Shown in pieces: positions 50,713 through 59,551 of a stretch of 64,000 bases of DNA. The position numbers and the translations under genes are program-made. How positions within the stretch are numbered: position 1 is the stretch's first letter; every line of letters begins with the position of its first letter. Where the stretch lies: assembly GCF_014645835.1 (NCBI RefSeq), contig NZ_BMMM01000014.1, positions 103,605 to 167,604 of the forward strand, given 5' to 3'. The DNA comes from Streptomyces albiflavescens. GTDB taxonomy: Bacteria > Actinomycetota > Actinomycetes > Streptomycetales > Streptomycetaceae. The notes under the pieces are model-generated. The model saw only the letters and a list, made by a program, of their open reading frames with translations, ran no database searches and had not been told where the DNA came from.

Positions 50713-51411
50713 ATGACCGAGGGAATCACCTGGCTCGCCGAACCGAAATCCATCGACTGGGGCGGCTACAGCGTCGTCATCGCTCAAGACCTCGCCGGCG
50801 ACACACTCGCCAAGCGCGTAGCGGCAACCAAGTTCGGACGAAACGTCCAAGAACCACGTTTCCTGGGCGACCTCACCGCTGGACAGGCCGACGACGTCAT
50901 GACGGGGCTGTTCGGCGACACGCATGACGCGATCGCTCTCCGCTACGGCGAGACGGGCGAGTGGGCCTATGTGGTCCAACAGGGCTTCTGGTACGCGGAG
51001 TTCGGGTCCCAACCGCCCGTCTCCCGCGGCGGGGCCCACGTGTTCCGCCTGTGGTACGAGGAGGAGAACGGCAAGCCCGTGCCGCCCTACTTCGCCTACG
51101 AGCACGACGGCCGTACGCTGTGCCACTTCAACCTGCACCTCGACGGCTCGTGGGGATCGAGCAGAGTCGACGGAGACCCGGCCGTGGCCCGCGCGCTCGA
51201 GGCCAGGCTGACGGCAGCCGGTCTCTCCCTCGACAACCCCGAAGAGCGCTGGGACGACCGGCGCAGGACCCATCGGGCGTGCCTCGGCGCCGTCGAGGAG
51301 CACTTCAACCTCACGCTGCCCCGCGAACAAATCCTCCATGGCACCCTTCCCACACTCATGATGAAGGCGAACAGCGCCCGGTGCCCGTTCTGCGGGACGA
51401 AGCAGGCATGA
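50713..51411 (+). CDS. DUF6461-like hypothetical protein, 232 aa
   Basis: 232 aa from ATG 50713; GAGGTGA upstream gives a modest ribosome binding site. It is soluble and rich in aromatic residues (WGGYSVVIAQDLAGDTLAKR near the start, WAYVVQQGFWYAEFG in the middle), resembling Streptomyces DUF6461-type proteins. A short CPFCGTKQA motif at the C-terminus could be half of a zinc knuckle. No enzymatic motif was recognised. It is monocistronic and convergent with the FUSC-type gene. Confidence 0.68.
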   Translation: MTEGITWLAEPKSIDWGGYSVVIAQDLAGDTLAKRVAATKFGRNVQEPRFLGDLTAGQADDVMTGLFGDTHDAIALRYGETGEWAYVVQQGFWYAEFGSQPPVSRGGAHVFRLWYEEENGKPVPPYFAYEHDGRTLCHFNLHLDGSWGSSRVDGDPAVARALEARLTAAGLSLDNPEERWDDRRRTHRACLGAVEEHFNLTLPREQILHGTLPTLMMKANSARCPFCGTKQA

Positions 51412-51784
51412 CCGTCCGCCCGTGGACGGAGGTCCGGTAGCCGAGCCGGCACTTTGCCACCGCGGTGCACAGCACTTCGGGACCGGTGCCTGGCTCGGCA
51501 CCCGCTCGACGCGCCACCGCACCGCCAAAGGACCGGTGGTACACATACGTTGATCGGGTGTGAGGCCGGAGTCCAAGCTCTGCTGGGGGAGTGGCCGCCG
51601 GAGTCCGAGCCGCTGGAACAGCGGTGCGCGCCGCTCGCGGGCGGCCGGTGACGGCCGCCGAGAACAGTCGAAGCGACAGGCCGCCCCCAGGGGTTGGGTG
51701 AACGGCGGCGGGCCAAGTCGGGGGAGCCCGCGCGAGGAGTCGGTGACGGAGCATGTGCTTCGACCGTGCTGCCGGCTGATCCGC
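51412..51784. other. Convergent intergenic region, 373 bp
   Basis: Between the stops of the DUF6461-like gene and the FUSC-type gene. Overlapping open frames on both strands lack ribosome binding sites and family similarity. I see no clear terminator hairpin. Confidence 0.45.
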
Positions 51785-54004
51785 TCAGAGTCTGCCGTGC
51801 TGCACAGTGGTCGTTTTGCCGTGCTCGGGTCCGGGCCCGCCGCGCGCGACCCGTGCCAGATCGGTCATCAGGGAGGCCAGCCACGACAGGGTCGCGTAGT
51901 ACAACCGCGGTGCGCCGGGTGGCTCGATGGCGAACCCCGCGAGGGCCGGGTCGATCAGCGGCACCGGCGCGGTCGGGGTGTCGCCCCCGGGATCCAGCGC
52001 CGCCGAGACCAGCAACATACGCCCGCACACCCGGTCCCCGAGCCCGCTGACCGACTCGGCCGCCGCTGGTCCCAACCCGGCGAGCGGCGGCTCCAGCAGC
52101 CGCTCCGACCCCCACAGGGTGTGATGACCGGCCATCAGCGTCGCCTGCCAGTCCACTCCGGGCAGCGCCGTGACCCTCCCCCTTCCTCCGAAGGGTGTCG
52201 GCTCGCTCTGGAACTGAGCGTACGCGGACTCCGCGAGGATGACCGCTTGCTGGAGCGACCGGTGGCCGGGGCCCCCGGACGGCGTGGCCACTGCCCCGCC
52301 TCCCGCCACCGATGCACCGGTCGCCACCACGATCTCGGCTGCCCTACGCAGGAGTTCCGCCGCCGCGTTGCGCAGCTCGTCGTGGGCCCCCCGGGGCCAG
52401 GCCAGCAGACCGAAGACCGCGCCGATCGCACTGCCGACCAGCACGTCCAGCAGCCGGACCTCCGCCAGTCGCCACGTCGGCGGCGCCAGCTGGGCGAAGA
52501 CCAGGGCCACGAGCACGGTGAACAGGCCCTGTGCCCAGCCGACTCCTCTGACCGGCCCCACCGTGAAGGCGAACAGCATCCACACCGGCAGTACGGCGGC
52601 GTACACCGCGGTGTGGGTCCCCGCCAGGGACAGCACCCCCGCGGTCACCAGAGCTCCGGCCAGGGTGCCCGCGAGCGCCAGCCGGATAGTGTTCCAGGTT
52701 TCGTCCATGGTGGTCCGGGTCAGGGTGAGGGTCGCCAGCATGGCCCAGAACCCGTGGGGCAGCGTGTCCACCCCGGCCACGAGCCTGGCCGCCGTCAGGG
52801 CCAGGGCGATGCGCACGGCGTTCTGGAAGAACACCGAGCGGCGCCCGGCATGGCCGCGCAGCCGGTGCCACCACAGGCACGGGGCCCAGGTCGTGGCGTA
52901 CCAGAAGCGACTCTGCGACACCTCGGGCGAGGCCCGGCGGCCTCGTACCGACAGATCTGCCGCCGTCGCCATGGCGAGCGCCGCGTCGGCGATCTCCAGC
53001 ACGGCGGCGTGCCGGCGCAGGACGACAGGCGGGAAGGGGGGCGTGGGAGCGGCCCCGTCGGCGGGGACGGACTCGGAAGTCCTGGCGGGGGAGGGGGCGG
53101 GGCCCGCCGAGAGAGCCGACAGGTGTGCGCGTGCTGTGACCAGCTCCTTGTACGGTGCCGCGGGCGACGGCCCCGCCCTCAGGCAGGTTGCGGTCGCCGT
53201 GGCCAGTCGCGCCACCGCATGCAGTACGGCGGTCACGTCGGGGCCCGGATCGTTTCCCGGCTCGGCGGGAAGTTGTCCCAGTCGGCTGAGCAGGGCGCGG
53301 GTGGTCAGTCCGGTGTGGGCGAGGGCTCGGTCGCGCACCCCCGGCCCCGCGGGGCGTTCCGCCTCCGGCACGGTCAAGGACCTCAGCATCCGCCCGGCAT
53401 CACGCGCCGTCCGGATGTCCGCGTCGTTCAGGGCGTACGGGGGCGTGGCGAGGAGCGTCGCGCAGCGGGCGGCGGTCTGCGCGGCGTGGGCGGCGCGCTC
53501 CCGGTAGGGCGGCGGGGTGGGCTCGGGAAGGATCAGCGCCTCGGCGGCGATGAACAGGAGCAGCCCTGTGGTCGTCCCGATCAGCCGGTCGCCGAGCGAA
53601 CCGGGATCGTACGGGGGGAAGGACGGCAGGATGTAGAGGAGTTGCAGGCCTGGCGCCGCCCCCGCCGGACGTGGACCGCCCACGGCGGAGAAGGCCAGCG
53701 TGAAGCCGACCATGAGCATGCCGACGACGGCGCTCCAGGTCCGCACCGACAGATAGGTGCCGACAACCACCAGCAGCCAGCACACCGGAATCAGGCGCAC
53801 CGTCAGCGCGGCGCGCTGACGGCCGGTGCCGGGGATCTTGGACAGTCCGCCCAGCGCCACGGCAGAGAACAGGGCGTAGGTTGCCGCAACGGGGCGGTCG
53901 AAGCCGTAACGGAAGAGGTAGAAGCCGGTCGAGGCGACCAGGGTCACACGTACCGCCCGGCGGCCCGTGGCCGCGTAGGACGCCCGGATCCGACCGGCAC
54001 ACAC
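51785..54004 (-). CDS. FUSC-family (YccS/aromatic acid exporter-like) membrane protein
   Basis: I chose GTG 54004 (739 aa) with AGGGG eight bases upstream; GTG 54031 is an alternative, and the longer frame has a low-complexity non-homologous start. There are two six-helix membrane bundles (about 20-180 and 405-560), each followed by a soluble region. The second bundle has HGFWAMLATLTLTRTTMDET, then GTLAGALVTAGVLSLAG and WRLAEVRLLDVLVGSAIGAV, the FUSC signature. Relatives export aromatic carboxylic acids or form envelope complexes, but the substrate is unknown. It stands alone, diverging from two dehydrogenase genes. Confidence 0.85.
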   Translation of the reverse strand: MCAGRIRASYAATGRRAVRVTLVASTGFYLFRYGFDRPVAATYALFSAVALGGLSKIPGTGRQRAALTVRLIPVCWLLVVVGTYLSVRTWSAVVGMLMVGFTLAFSAVGGPRPAGAAPGLQLLYILPSFPPYDPGSLGDRLIGTTTGLLLFIAAEALILPEPTPPPYRERAAHAAQTAARCATLLATPPYALNDADIRTARDAGRMLRSLTVPEAERPAGPGVRDRALAHTGLTTRALLSRLGQLPAEPGNDPGPDVTAVLHAVARLATATATCLRAGPSPAAPYKELVTARAHLSALSAGPAPSPARTSESVPADGAAPTPPFPPVVLRRHAAVLEIADAALAMATAADLSVRGRRASPEVSQSRFWYATTWAPCLWWHRLRGHAGRRSVFFQNAVRIALALTAARLVAGVDTLPHGFWAMLATLTLTRTTMDETWNTIRLALAGTLAGALVTAGVLSLAGTHTAVYAAVLPVWMLFAFTVGPVRGVGWAQGLFTVLVALVFAQLAPPTWRLAEVRLLDVLVGSAIGAVFGLLAWPRGAHDELRNAAAELLRRAAEIVVATGASVAGGGAVATPSGGPGHRSLQQAVILAESAYAQFQSEPTPFGGRGRVTALPGVDWQATLMAGHHTLWGSERLLEPPLAGLGPAAAESVSGLGDRVCGRMLLVSAALDPGGDTPTAPVPLIDPALAGFAIEPPGAPRLYYATLSWLASLMTDLARVARGGPGPEHGKTTTVQHGRL

Positions 54005-54457
54005 ACCCAGCACCCCTACAGGATCACGCACGACCGGGAGCCCGGCACCTTCCCGGACAAGCTTCCGGCACCGCCGGCCACCGCGACGCGCAGGTCCGGC
54101 ACGCCCTGATCCGCCTGCAGTACTGGGCCCAGCGCCACGTCCGTCGGCGCCGAACGCGGAACGAACGCGATGGACCAGGACCAGAACGCCCAACACCGTC
54201 CAGGGCAGAGGGACGAGCCCCGCAGTGCGGTCTCCGAGAACGCGATCACCGGGATGGCACGCGGTGCGGGACGTCGCCGTCGTGGGTCCGCGTCGTGCGT
54301 CGCACCCGGACTCTCTTGCCCCCGGCGAGACGGCGCCGTACGCTCACGACGTCGTACCGACTGGACGGTATGCCGGGGGCGTCGATACGCGGCGAAGAGC
54401 AGCATGCCGGCTGTGCCCGCCGACCCCCTTCACCGCCGACTGCAGGAGCCGCCGGAC
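54005..54457. other. Divergent intergenic region, 453 bp
   Basis: Between the FUSC-type gene (minus) and the NADP-dependent oxidoreductase (plus). Promoters for both are expected here, but I found no motif I trust. The small open frames in it show no recognisable family. Confidence 0.45.
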
Positions 54458-55495
54458 ATGACCAGAATCAACCACCAGGTGCGCCTGGCCGCACGTCCCG
54501 TGGGCGAGCCGCGTGACACTGACTGGCAGCACGTCGAGGAGCCCGTCGGTGAGCCGGGCGACGGGGAACTCCTGGTGCAGGTGCTCTACCTGTCGATCGA
54601 CCCGGCGATGCGCGGCTGGATGAATGCGGGCAGGTCCTACATCCGCCCGGTGGAGGTCGGCGAAGTGATGCGTGCCGGCGCCGTGGGACGGGTGATCGCC
54701 TCCCGGCATCCTGGCTTCGCGGTCGGCGACCATGTGTCGGGCGCTTTCGGCGTGCAGGAGTACTGCCTGTCGGACGGGCGCGACGTCACCAAGGCCGACC
54801 CGGCGGCGGCGCCCCTGTCGACCTACCTGGGCACGCTCGGCATGTCGGGCCTGACTGCGTACTTCGGTCTGATCGACATCGGACGTCCCGAGCCCGGCCA
54901 GACCGTCGTGGTCTCCGGAGCGGCCGGGGCGGTCGGCAGCGTCGTCGGCCAGATCGCCAAGATCTTGGGCTGCCGGGTCGTAGGCATCGCCGGCGGCGAG
55001 CGCAAGTGCCGGTTGCTGGTCGAGGAGTTGGGGTTCGACGCCGCGATCGACTACCAGACCGAGGACGTCCGCAAGGCGCTGCGCGAACACGCCCCCGACG
55101 GCGTCGATGTGTACTTCGACAACGTCGGCGGCGACGTCCTGGACGCCGTGCTGCTCCGGCTGGCGCGAGGTGCCCGCGTCGTCATCTGCGGTGCTGTCTC
55201 CCAGTACAACAGCACCGAGCCGAAGGGCCCCGCCAACTACATGTCACTGTTGGTGAACCGCGCCACCATGACGGGCATGGTGGTGTTCGACTACGCCGAC
55301 CGCTATGCCGAGGGCATCGCACAGCTGGCCACGTGGCGGGCGAAGGGGCGGCTGAAGTCGCTCGAGGACGTGGTCTCCGGTGGTGTGGCGGCGTTCCCCG
55401 AGACGCTCATGCGGCTGTTCCGCGGTGAGAACCACGGCAAGTTGGTGCTCAAGGTCGCGGAGGAGCAGGTCAGCGAGGAGGGAGAAAACCGGTGA
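54458..55495 (+). CDS. NADP-dependent oxidoreductase, MDR family (CurA/PTGR-like)
   Basis: 345 aa from ATG 54458, with CAGGAG about 10 bases upstream. It is a zinc-free medium-chain reductase with YLSIDPAMRGWMNAGRSYI near the start. The cofactor motif VVVSGAAGAVGSVVGQIAK and KCRLLVEELGFDAAIDY follow, then VDVYFDNVGGDVLDAVL, RVVICGAVSQYN and MVVFDYADRY. Family members reduce alpha,beta-unsaturated ketones or aldehydes with NADPH. The stop overlaps the start of a zinc alcohol dehydrogenase as GTGA, so the two are made together and may process the same carbonyl compounds. Confidence 0.93.
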   Translation: MTRINHQVRLAARPVGEPRDTDWQHVEEPVGEPGDGELLVQVLYLSIDPAMRGWMNAGRSYIRPVEVGEVMRAGAVGRVIASRHPGFAVGDHVSGAFGVQEYCLSDGRDVTKADPAAAPLSTYLGTLGMSGLTAYFGLIDIGRPEPGQTVVVSGAAGAVGSVVGQIAKILGCRVVGIAGGERKCRLLVEELGFDAAIDYQTEDVRKALREHAPDGVDVYFDNVGGDVLDAVLLRLARGARVVICGAVSQYNSTEPKGPANYMSLLVNRATMTGMVVFDYADRYAEGIAQLATWRAKGRLKSLEDVVSGGVAAFPETLMRLFRGENHGKLVLKVAEEQVSEEGENR

Positions 55496-56544
55496 AGGCG
55501 CTGACCTACCAGGGCCGCCACGACATTCGCTACGAGGATGTCCCCGACCCGGCCGTCACCACCCCGACCGACGCGGTTGTCCAGGTCACCACGGCCGGCA
55601 TCTGCGGCAGCGACCTGCACATCTACGGGGGCAATCCGTTCAGCCCGGAACTGGGCTACACCCCGGGACACGAGTGCGTCGGCGTGGTCGTCGAGACGGG
55701 CGACCAGGTCACTCGCTTCAAGCCCGGCGACCGGGTCCTGGTTCCCGCCTCGGTCGGCTGCACCCTGTGCCGGACGTGCGCGGCCGGGTTCACCGCCCGC
55801 TGCGAGCGCGCCAAGAAGCCGACGGACCTCTGCTACGGCGTGAGCCCGCAGCTCCCGGGCAGTCAGGCCCAGGCCTTGGCCGTCCCCCACGCGGACGTCA
55901 ACCTGGTGCACCTGCCCGAGAGCATCTCCGACGAGGCCGCCGTGGTCCTCACGGACAACGCCCCCACGGCCTGGTACGGCTGCCGCCGCGCCCGCATCCA
56001 GCCGGGCGAGACCGTCCTGGTCATCGGCCTCGGCCCGGTCGGGCTCATGGCCGCCCAGTCCGCCTTCGCGATGGGCGCCGCCCGTGTCCTCGGCGCGGAC
56101 CTGGTCGCGGAGCGACGGGCCTTCGCCGCCACCCTTGGCGTCGAGCCGGTCGAGGGTGAGGACGCACGGACGGCCATACGGGAGATGACCGCAGGACGGG
56201 GACCGGACGCCGTGGTGGAGGCTGTGGGCTCGGACGCCACCATCGAACTCGCCCTCAAAGCTGTCCGTCAGGCCGGCCGGGTCAGTGTCATCGGGGTCAG
56301 CCAGAACAAGGCCTTCCCCTTCCACATGGGATTGGCGCAGGTCAAGGAGCTGGAGTTCGCCATCGGGCTGTGCTCGATCCACTACGAGCTCCCTGCCCTG
56401 ATCGCCCTCACCCAGGCCGGCCGGATCACGCCGGAGGTCGTGGTCTCCCACCGCTTCGCCCTCTCCGAGGGCCCCGCGGCATACGAACTCTTCAGCAGCC
56501 GCGCCGACGGCGTCCGCAAGATCCTTCTCGACCCTGCCCGTTGA
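55492..56544 (+). CDS. Zinc-dependent alcohol dehydrogenase, MDR family
   Basis: 350 aa from GTG 55492, overlapping the previous stop by 4 bp, with GGAGGGAGA upstream. Catalytic zinc ligands are seen in AGICGSDLH and TPGHECVGVV. The structural zinc site is the cysteine cluster VGCTLCRTCAAGFTARCE, with the usual spacing. The Rossmann motif is VLVIGLGPVGLMAAQ. It oxidises alcohols or reduces aldehydes with NAD(P). Threonine- or formaldehyde-dehydrogenase-like relatives exist, and the exact substrate is unknown. It forms a translationally coupled pair with the upstream enone reductase. Confidence 0.94.
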   Translation: MKALTYQGRHDIRYEDVPDPAVTTPTDAVVQVTTAGICGSDLHIYGGNPFSPELGYTPGHECVGVVVETGDQVTRFKPGDRVLVPASVGCTLCRTCAAGFTARCERAKKPTDLCYGVSPQLPGSQAQALAVPHADVNLVHLPESISDEAAVVLTDNAPTAWYGCRRARIQPGETVLVIGLGPVGLMAAQSAFAMGAARVLGADLVAERRAFAATLGVEPVEGEDARTAIREMTAGRGPDAVVEAVGSDATIELALKAVRQAGRVSVIGVSQNKAFPFHMGLAQVKELEFAIGLCSIHYELPALIALTQAGRITPEVVVSHRFALSEGPAAYELFSSRADGVRKILLDPAR

Positions 56545-56673
56545 TCCACCTCGGTGCTGCCGCCGCGTCAGGCCCAACGTGCCGGCGGCGGCATGCCGAG
56601 ACTCCGTCGGCCGGGTCGGTGCCGGTACGGCGGCGACCTTGCCGAAGCCCAGCCTCCGCTGTATGGCTGGACG

Positions 56674-58491
56674 ATGAACCGAGTCTGGCCTGAGTGCACC
56701 CGGGCGGAATGCACAGCCGTCACGATGCCGGGGAGCGGCCACTGCCTGCGTCATCTGGAGGAGTCGGAACAGCGGGACGCTCTGGAGTCGCTTGCTCCGG
56801 GCGCGGATGTGGACTTCCGCGGGGTGCACTTCACGCAAGAGCTCTGGCAGTCGCTGACGACCGCGGTGGACGCGCGCTTCGGGACGGCCCGGTTCGACAC
56901 GGCCCGGTTTCCGGCGGGAGTGCGCTGCTCGGGCCTTCGCTTCACCGGACCGGCCTACTTCGAAGGGGCGTTCTTCGCGGGCGAAGCGCACTTCACCGGC
57001 GCCGATTTCGCCGACTACGCGGGCTTCGACGCGGCCCGGTTCGCGGGGACGGCCTACCTGCGGGAAGTGCGCTTTCACCGCGAAGTCCGCTTTGTGGCCG
57101 CGTGGTTCGCGGCGGACGCGTTCTTCGACGGGGTGTCGTGCGCGTCCGTCGCAGAGTTCTCGCAGGCGTGGTTCGAGGGAGTCGCCGCTTTTCCTTCCGC
57201 GCGCTTCTCGGGCAGCGTGCGGTTCACCGAAGCCTGGTTCCGGAGGCAGGACGACACGAGCGCGGACTTCTCGGAGGCACACTTCGCCAAGTCGGCAGGC
57301 TTCTCCGGAGCGCGGTTCCGGGGCCGGGCGGTGTTCGCGGGGGCGGTGTTCGAGAGCGAGTGGCGCGGACCGGTGGTGTGCGCGGACGAACTGTGGATGC
57401 GTGGAGCCGTGTTCAGGACTCCGCTCCGCATAGGCATCGCGGCCAGGAGACTGGACATGAACCGGGTGCGGTGCGAGTCCCCCGCGGCCTTCCAACTGCG
57501 GTACGCGGCCGTGTCGTTGAGGGATGCGGTATTCGCGGAACCGGTGACCCTGGCGTACGAGGCGATGCCGTTCATGGCCGGCCCGCGCCAACTCGAGCAG
57601 GAGATGCCGCGTGAGGAGGGCAGTGTCGACGTCCATCTGTTGCGGCTGTCCGGTGTCAACGCCGCCCATCTGGTCCTGACCGACGTCGATCTGTCGCGCT
57701 GTGAGTTCTCGGGGGCGTACAACCTCGACCAGATCGGTCTGGCGGGGCGCTGCGGGTACGGTGCTCCCCCGCCCGGGCTGCGCCGCCACGGCAACACCTG
57801 GTTCCCCGTCCGCTGGTGGAGCCGCCGCCGGGTGGTCGTCGAGGAGCAGTACTGGCGGGCACTGCCCGGTGAGAACCGCACCGACGTGGACACCGACGGA
57901 TGGGCCACCGGACTCGGGCACCCCGACCCGGCGCAGAGCCCCTCCGCCGACGACGTCGCCATCGTCTACCGCCAGTTGCGCAAGGCGCTGGAAGACACCA
58001 AGAACGAGCCCGGGGCCGCCGACTTCTACTACGGCGAGATGGAGATGCGCCGCCACAACAAGGACACCCCGCGCGGCGAGCGGGCCCTGCTGCACGCCTA
58101 TTGGCTGCTGTCCGGGTACGGGCTGCGGGCCTCGAGGGCACTCGGCGCCCTGCTGGCCGCGATGGGGGCGACCGTGCTGCTGCTCATGCTGTACGGACTG
58201 CCCGCAGCGCCGATGACTTCGAGCATGACAGGCCAGGTTCCGGCCGGCGGCGGAGAGGTGGTGCTGACGCCCAACGCATCGGGCAGAAAGGTTCCCAAAG
58301 AAGTCCCGGACCGCTTCAGCGCCGCCCGTCTGGAGCGGGCGGGGCGCGTGGTCGTCAACTCGGTGGTGTTCCGCAGCAGTGGCCAGGACCTGACGCAGGG
58401 GGGCATGTGGATCGAGATGGGGAGCCGGTTGTCCGAGCCCGTCCTGTTCGGTCTGGCCGTGCTCGCCGCCCGCGGACGGGTGCAGCGCTGA
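56674..58491 (+). CDS. Pentapeptide-repeat-like protein with C-terminal membrane segment
   Basis: 605 aa from ATG 56674 (MNRVWPECTR). An N-terminal Cys/His cluster (CTRAECTAVTMPGSGHCLRH) could bind zinc. Residues about 45-235 consist of degenerate pentapeptide repeats with Phe every fifth position (ARFGTARFDTARF, AHFTGADFADYAGF, and so on), predicting a right-handed quadrilateral beta-helix. The C-terminal part contains YRQLRKALEDTKNEPGAADF and EMEMRRHN, a helical pattern of actinobacterial pentapeptide membrane proteins. One strong helix follows (ALGALLAAMGATVLLLMLYG), then an extracytoplasmic-type tail. The function of this family is unknown. Confidence 0.8.
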   Translation: MNRVWPECTRAECTAVTMPGSGHCLRHLEESEQRDALESLAPGADVDFRGVHFTQELWQSLTTAVDARFGTARFDTARFPAGVRCSGLRFTGPAYFEGAFFAGEAHFTGADFADYAGFDAARFAGTAYLREVRFHREVRFVAAWFAADAFFDGVSCASVAEFSQAWFEGVAAFPSARFSGSVRFTEAWFRRQDDTSADFSEAHFAKSAGFSGARFRGRAVFAGAVFESEWRGPVVCADELWMRGAVFRTPLRIGIAARRLDMNRVRCESPAAFQLRYAAVSLRDAVFAEPVTLAYEAMPFMAGPRQLEQEMPREEGSVDVHLLRLSGVNAAHLVLTDVDLSRCEFSGAYNLDQIGLAGRCGYGAPPPGLRRHGNTWFPVRWWSRRRVVVEEQYWRALPGENRTDVDTDGWATGLGHPDPAQSPSADDVAIVYRQLRKALEDTKNEPGAADFYYGEMEMRRHNKDTPRGERALLHAYWLLSGYGLRASRALGALLAAMGATVLLLMLYGLPAAPMTSSMTGQVPAGGGEVVLTPNASGRKVPKEVPDRFSAARLERAGRVVVNSVVFRSSGQDLTQGGMWIEMGSRLSEPVLFGLAVLAARGRVQR

Positions 58492-58619
58492 CGCCCGCGT
58501 CCCGGGGCATTTCGGCGACCCGGCGCATGAGCGACCGGGCCGGCCAGGGCGTGGTGCGAGGGGAGTGTGACGTGGTCACCCTGCCGCGGCACCGCACACA
58601 CGGCTGAAGTGCGCCGTGT

Positions 58620-58940
58620 TCAGCCCGAGGCGGCCGGGATGCCGCCGGATGCGGCCGTGCCCGGTGCACCGGAGAAGATGACGTGGGGGTCGGACGGGGT
58701 CTGGTTGAGAACCCATAGGCCGATGAGGGTGGCCAGGGTGAAGACGACCGCGATCAGGACGGCGAGGACGAGCCGTCGCCGGCGCTCGCGGCGCAGCCAC
58801 TCGCCGCGCGCCGTGCGATAGGCGTCGGGGGCGGCACGCACCCCGCCGGCCAGCGCCTCCAGCGCCTCGCTCAGCTCCTTCTCGGTCCGGCTCTGCTCCG
58901 CGTGGTCGTTGTCCGTCCGGTCCGGACTGGTGTCGTTCAT
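58620..58940 (-). CDS. Single-pass membrane protein coupled to a sigma factor, possible anti-sigma
   Basis: 106 aa from ATG 58940, overlapping the stop of the sigma factor gene by 4 bp. A charged cytoplasmic N-terminus of about 55 residues (SRTEKELSEALEALAGG) is followed by a basic stop RRERRRR and one membrane helix (LVLAVLIAVVFTLATLIGLW). A short outer tail follows. Size, topology and coupling to an ECF-type sigma gene suggest an anti-sigma factor or regulator of it. The sequence has no recognisable ZAS zinc motif or anti-sigma domain, so this is context-based inference. Confidence 0.72.
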   Translation of the reverse strand: MNDTSPDRTDNDHAEQSRTEKELSEALEALAGGVRAAPDAYRTARGEWLRRERRRRLVLAVLIAVVFTLATLIGLWVLNQTPSDPHVIFSGAPGTAASGGIPAASG

Positions 58941-59551
58941 CGCCGGGCCTCCATCGCTTGGGTCAGGGCGGCGATGCCGCGCGCGGTGTGTGTCTTGACC
59001 GATCCGCAGGAGATACCCATCGCGGCGGCGATCTCGCTCTCCTTCAGCCCGAGCCAGTGCCGCAGGACGAGTGCCTCGCGCTGCCGGGGCGGCAGTTGCT
59101 GGAGCGCGTCGATCAGTACGCGCTGGTCGTCATGGAGGAGCGCGGTGCTCTCCGCGGAGGCGACGTTGTCGTCCGGCGGGTTCTCCACGTGCTTTCGGGC
59201 GACCTGGAGGTGCCGTATGCGCATCCGGGTCAGATTGCACACGGTGGAGCGCAGATACGCCTCCGCGGCCTCGACATCCCGCAGCCGCCGCCACTTCCGG
59301 TAGATCTGGTAGTAGGCCTCGGCCACCAGGTTCTCCGGGTCGTCGGCGCCGAGCAGGGCGGCGAGGCGCAGCATCGAGGCGTAATGGGTTTCGAAGAGAC
59401 GGGCGAGGGCGGCCTCCCGCTCCAGGTCCGCCGGATCGCTCACCTTGGGCGTCAGGGCCTCGGCCGCGGCCGAGGGCTGGGGGATCAGCGGCTCGGTGTC
59501 GGCCGCAGCCACCTGCGGCACCGGTACGGCCATCTGCTGTCTGGGTCTCAC
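58937..59551 (-). CDS. ECF-like (SigE-family) RNA polymerase sigma factor
   Basis: 204 aa from GTG 59551, which overlaps the symporter stop as GTGA; ATG 59533 is an alternative. Region 2 is LFETHYASMLRLAALLGADD followed by AYYQIYRKWRRLRDVEAAEA and YLRSTVCNLTRMRIRH. Region 4 is ALQQLPPRQREALVLRHWLG, then LKESEIAAAMGISCGSVKTH. Regions 1 and 3 are missing, as in ECF sigma factors. It would direct RNA polymerase to a small set of promoters. It sits between a solute symporter and a membrane protein in one coupled operon, so uptake or carbon status may be the signal. Confidence 0.92.
   Translation of the reverse strand: MRPRQQMAVPVPQVAAADTEPLIPQPSAAAEALTPKVSDPADLEREAALARLFETHYASMLRLAALLGADDPENLVAEAYYQIYRKWRRLRDVEAAEAYLRSTVCNLTRMRIRHLQVARKHVENPPDDNVASAESTALLHDDQRVLIDALQQLPPRQREALVLRHWLGLKESEIAAAMGISCGSVKTHTARGIAALTQAMEARR

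Noticed and set aside
51560..54109. Plus-strand ORF of 849 codons
   Set aside because: Antisense shadow of the FUSC-type membrane protein; low-complexity Gly/Arg/Gln sequence without family motifs.
55303..58095. Minus-strand ORF of 930 codons
   Set aside because: Runs antisense through two dehydrogenases and the pentapeptide-like gene, which all have clear motifs and ribosome binding sites.
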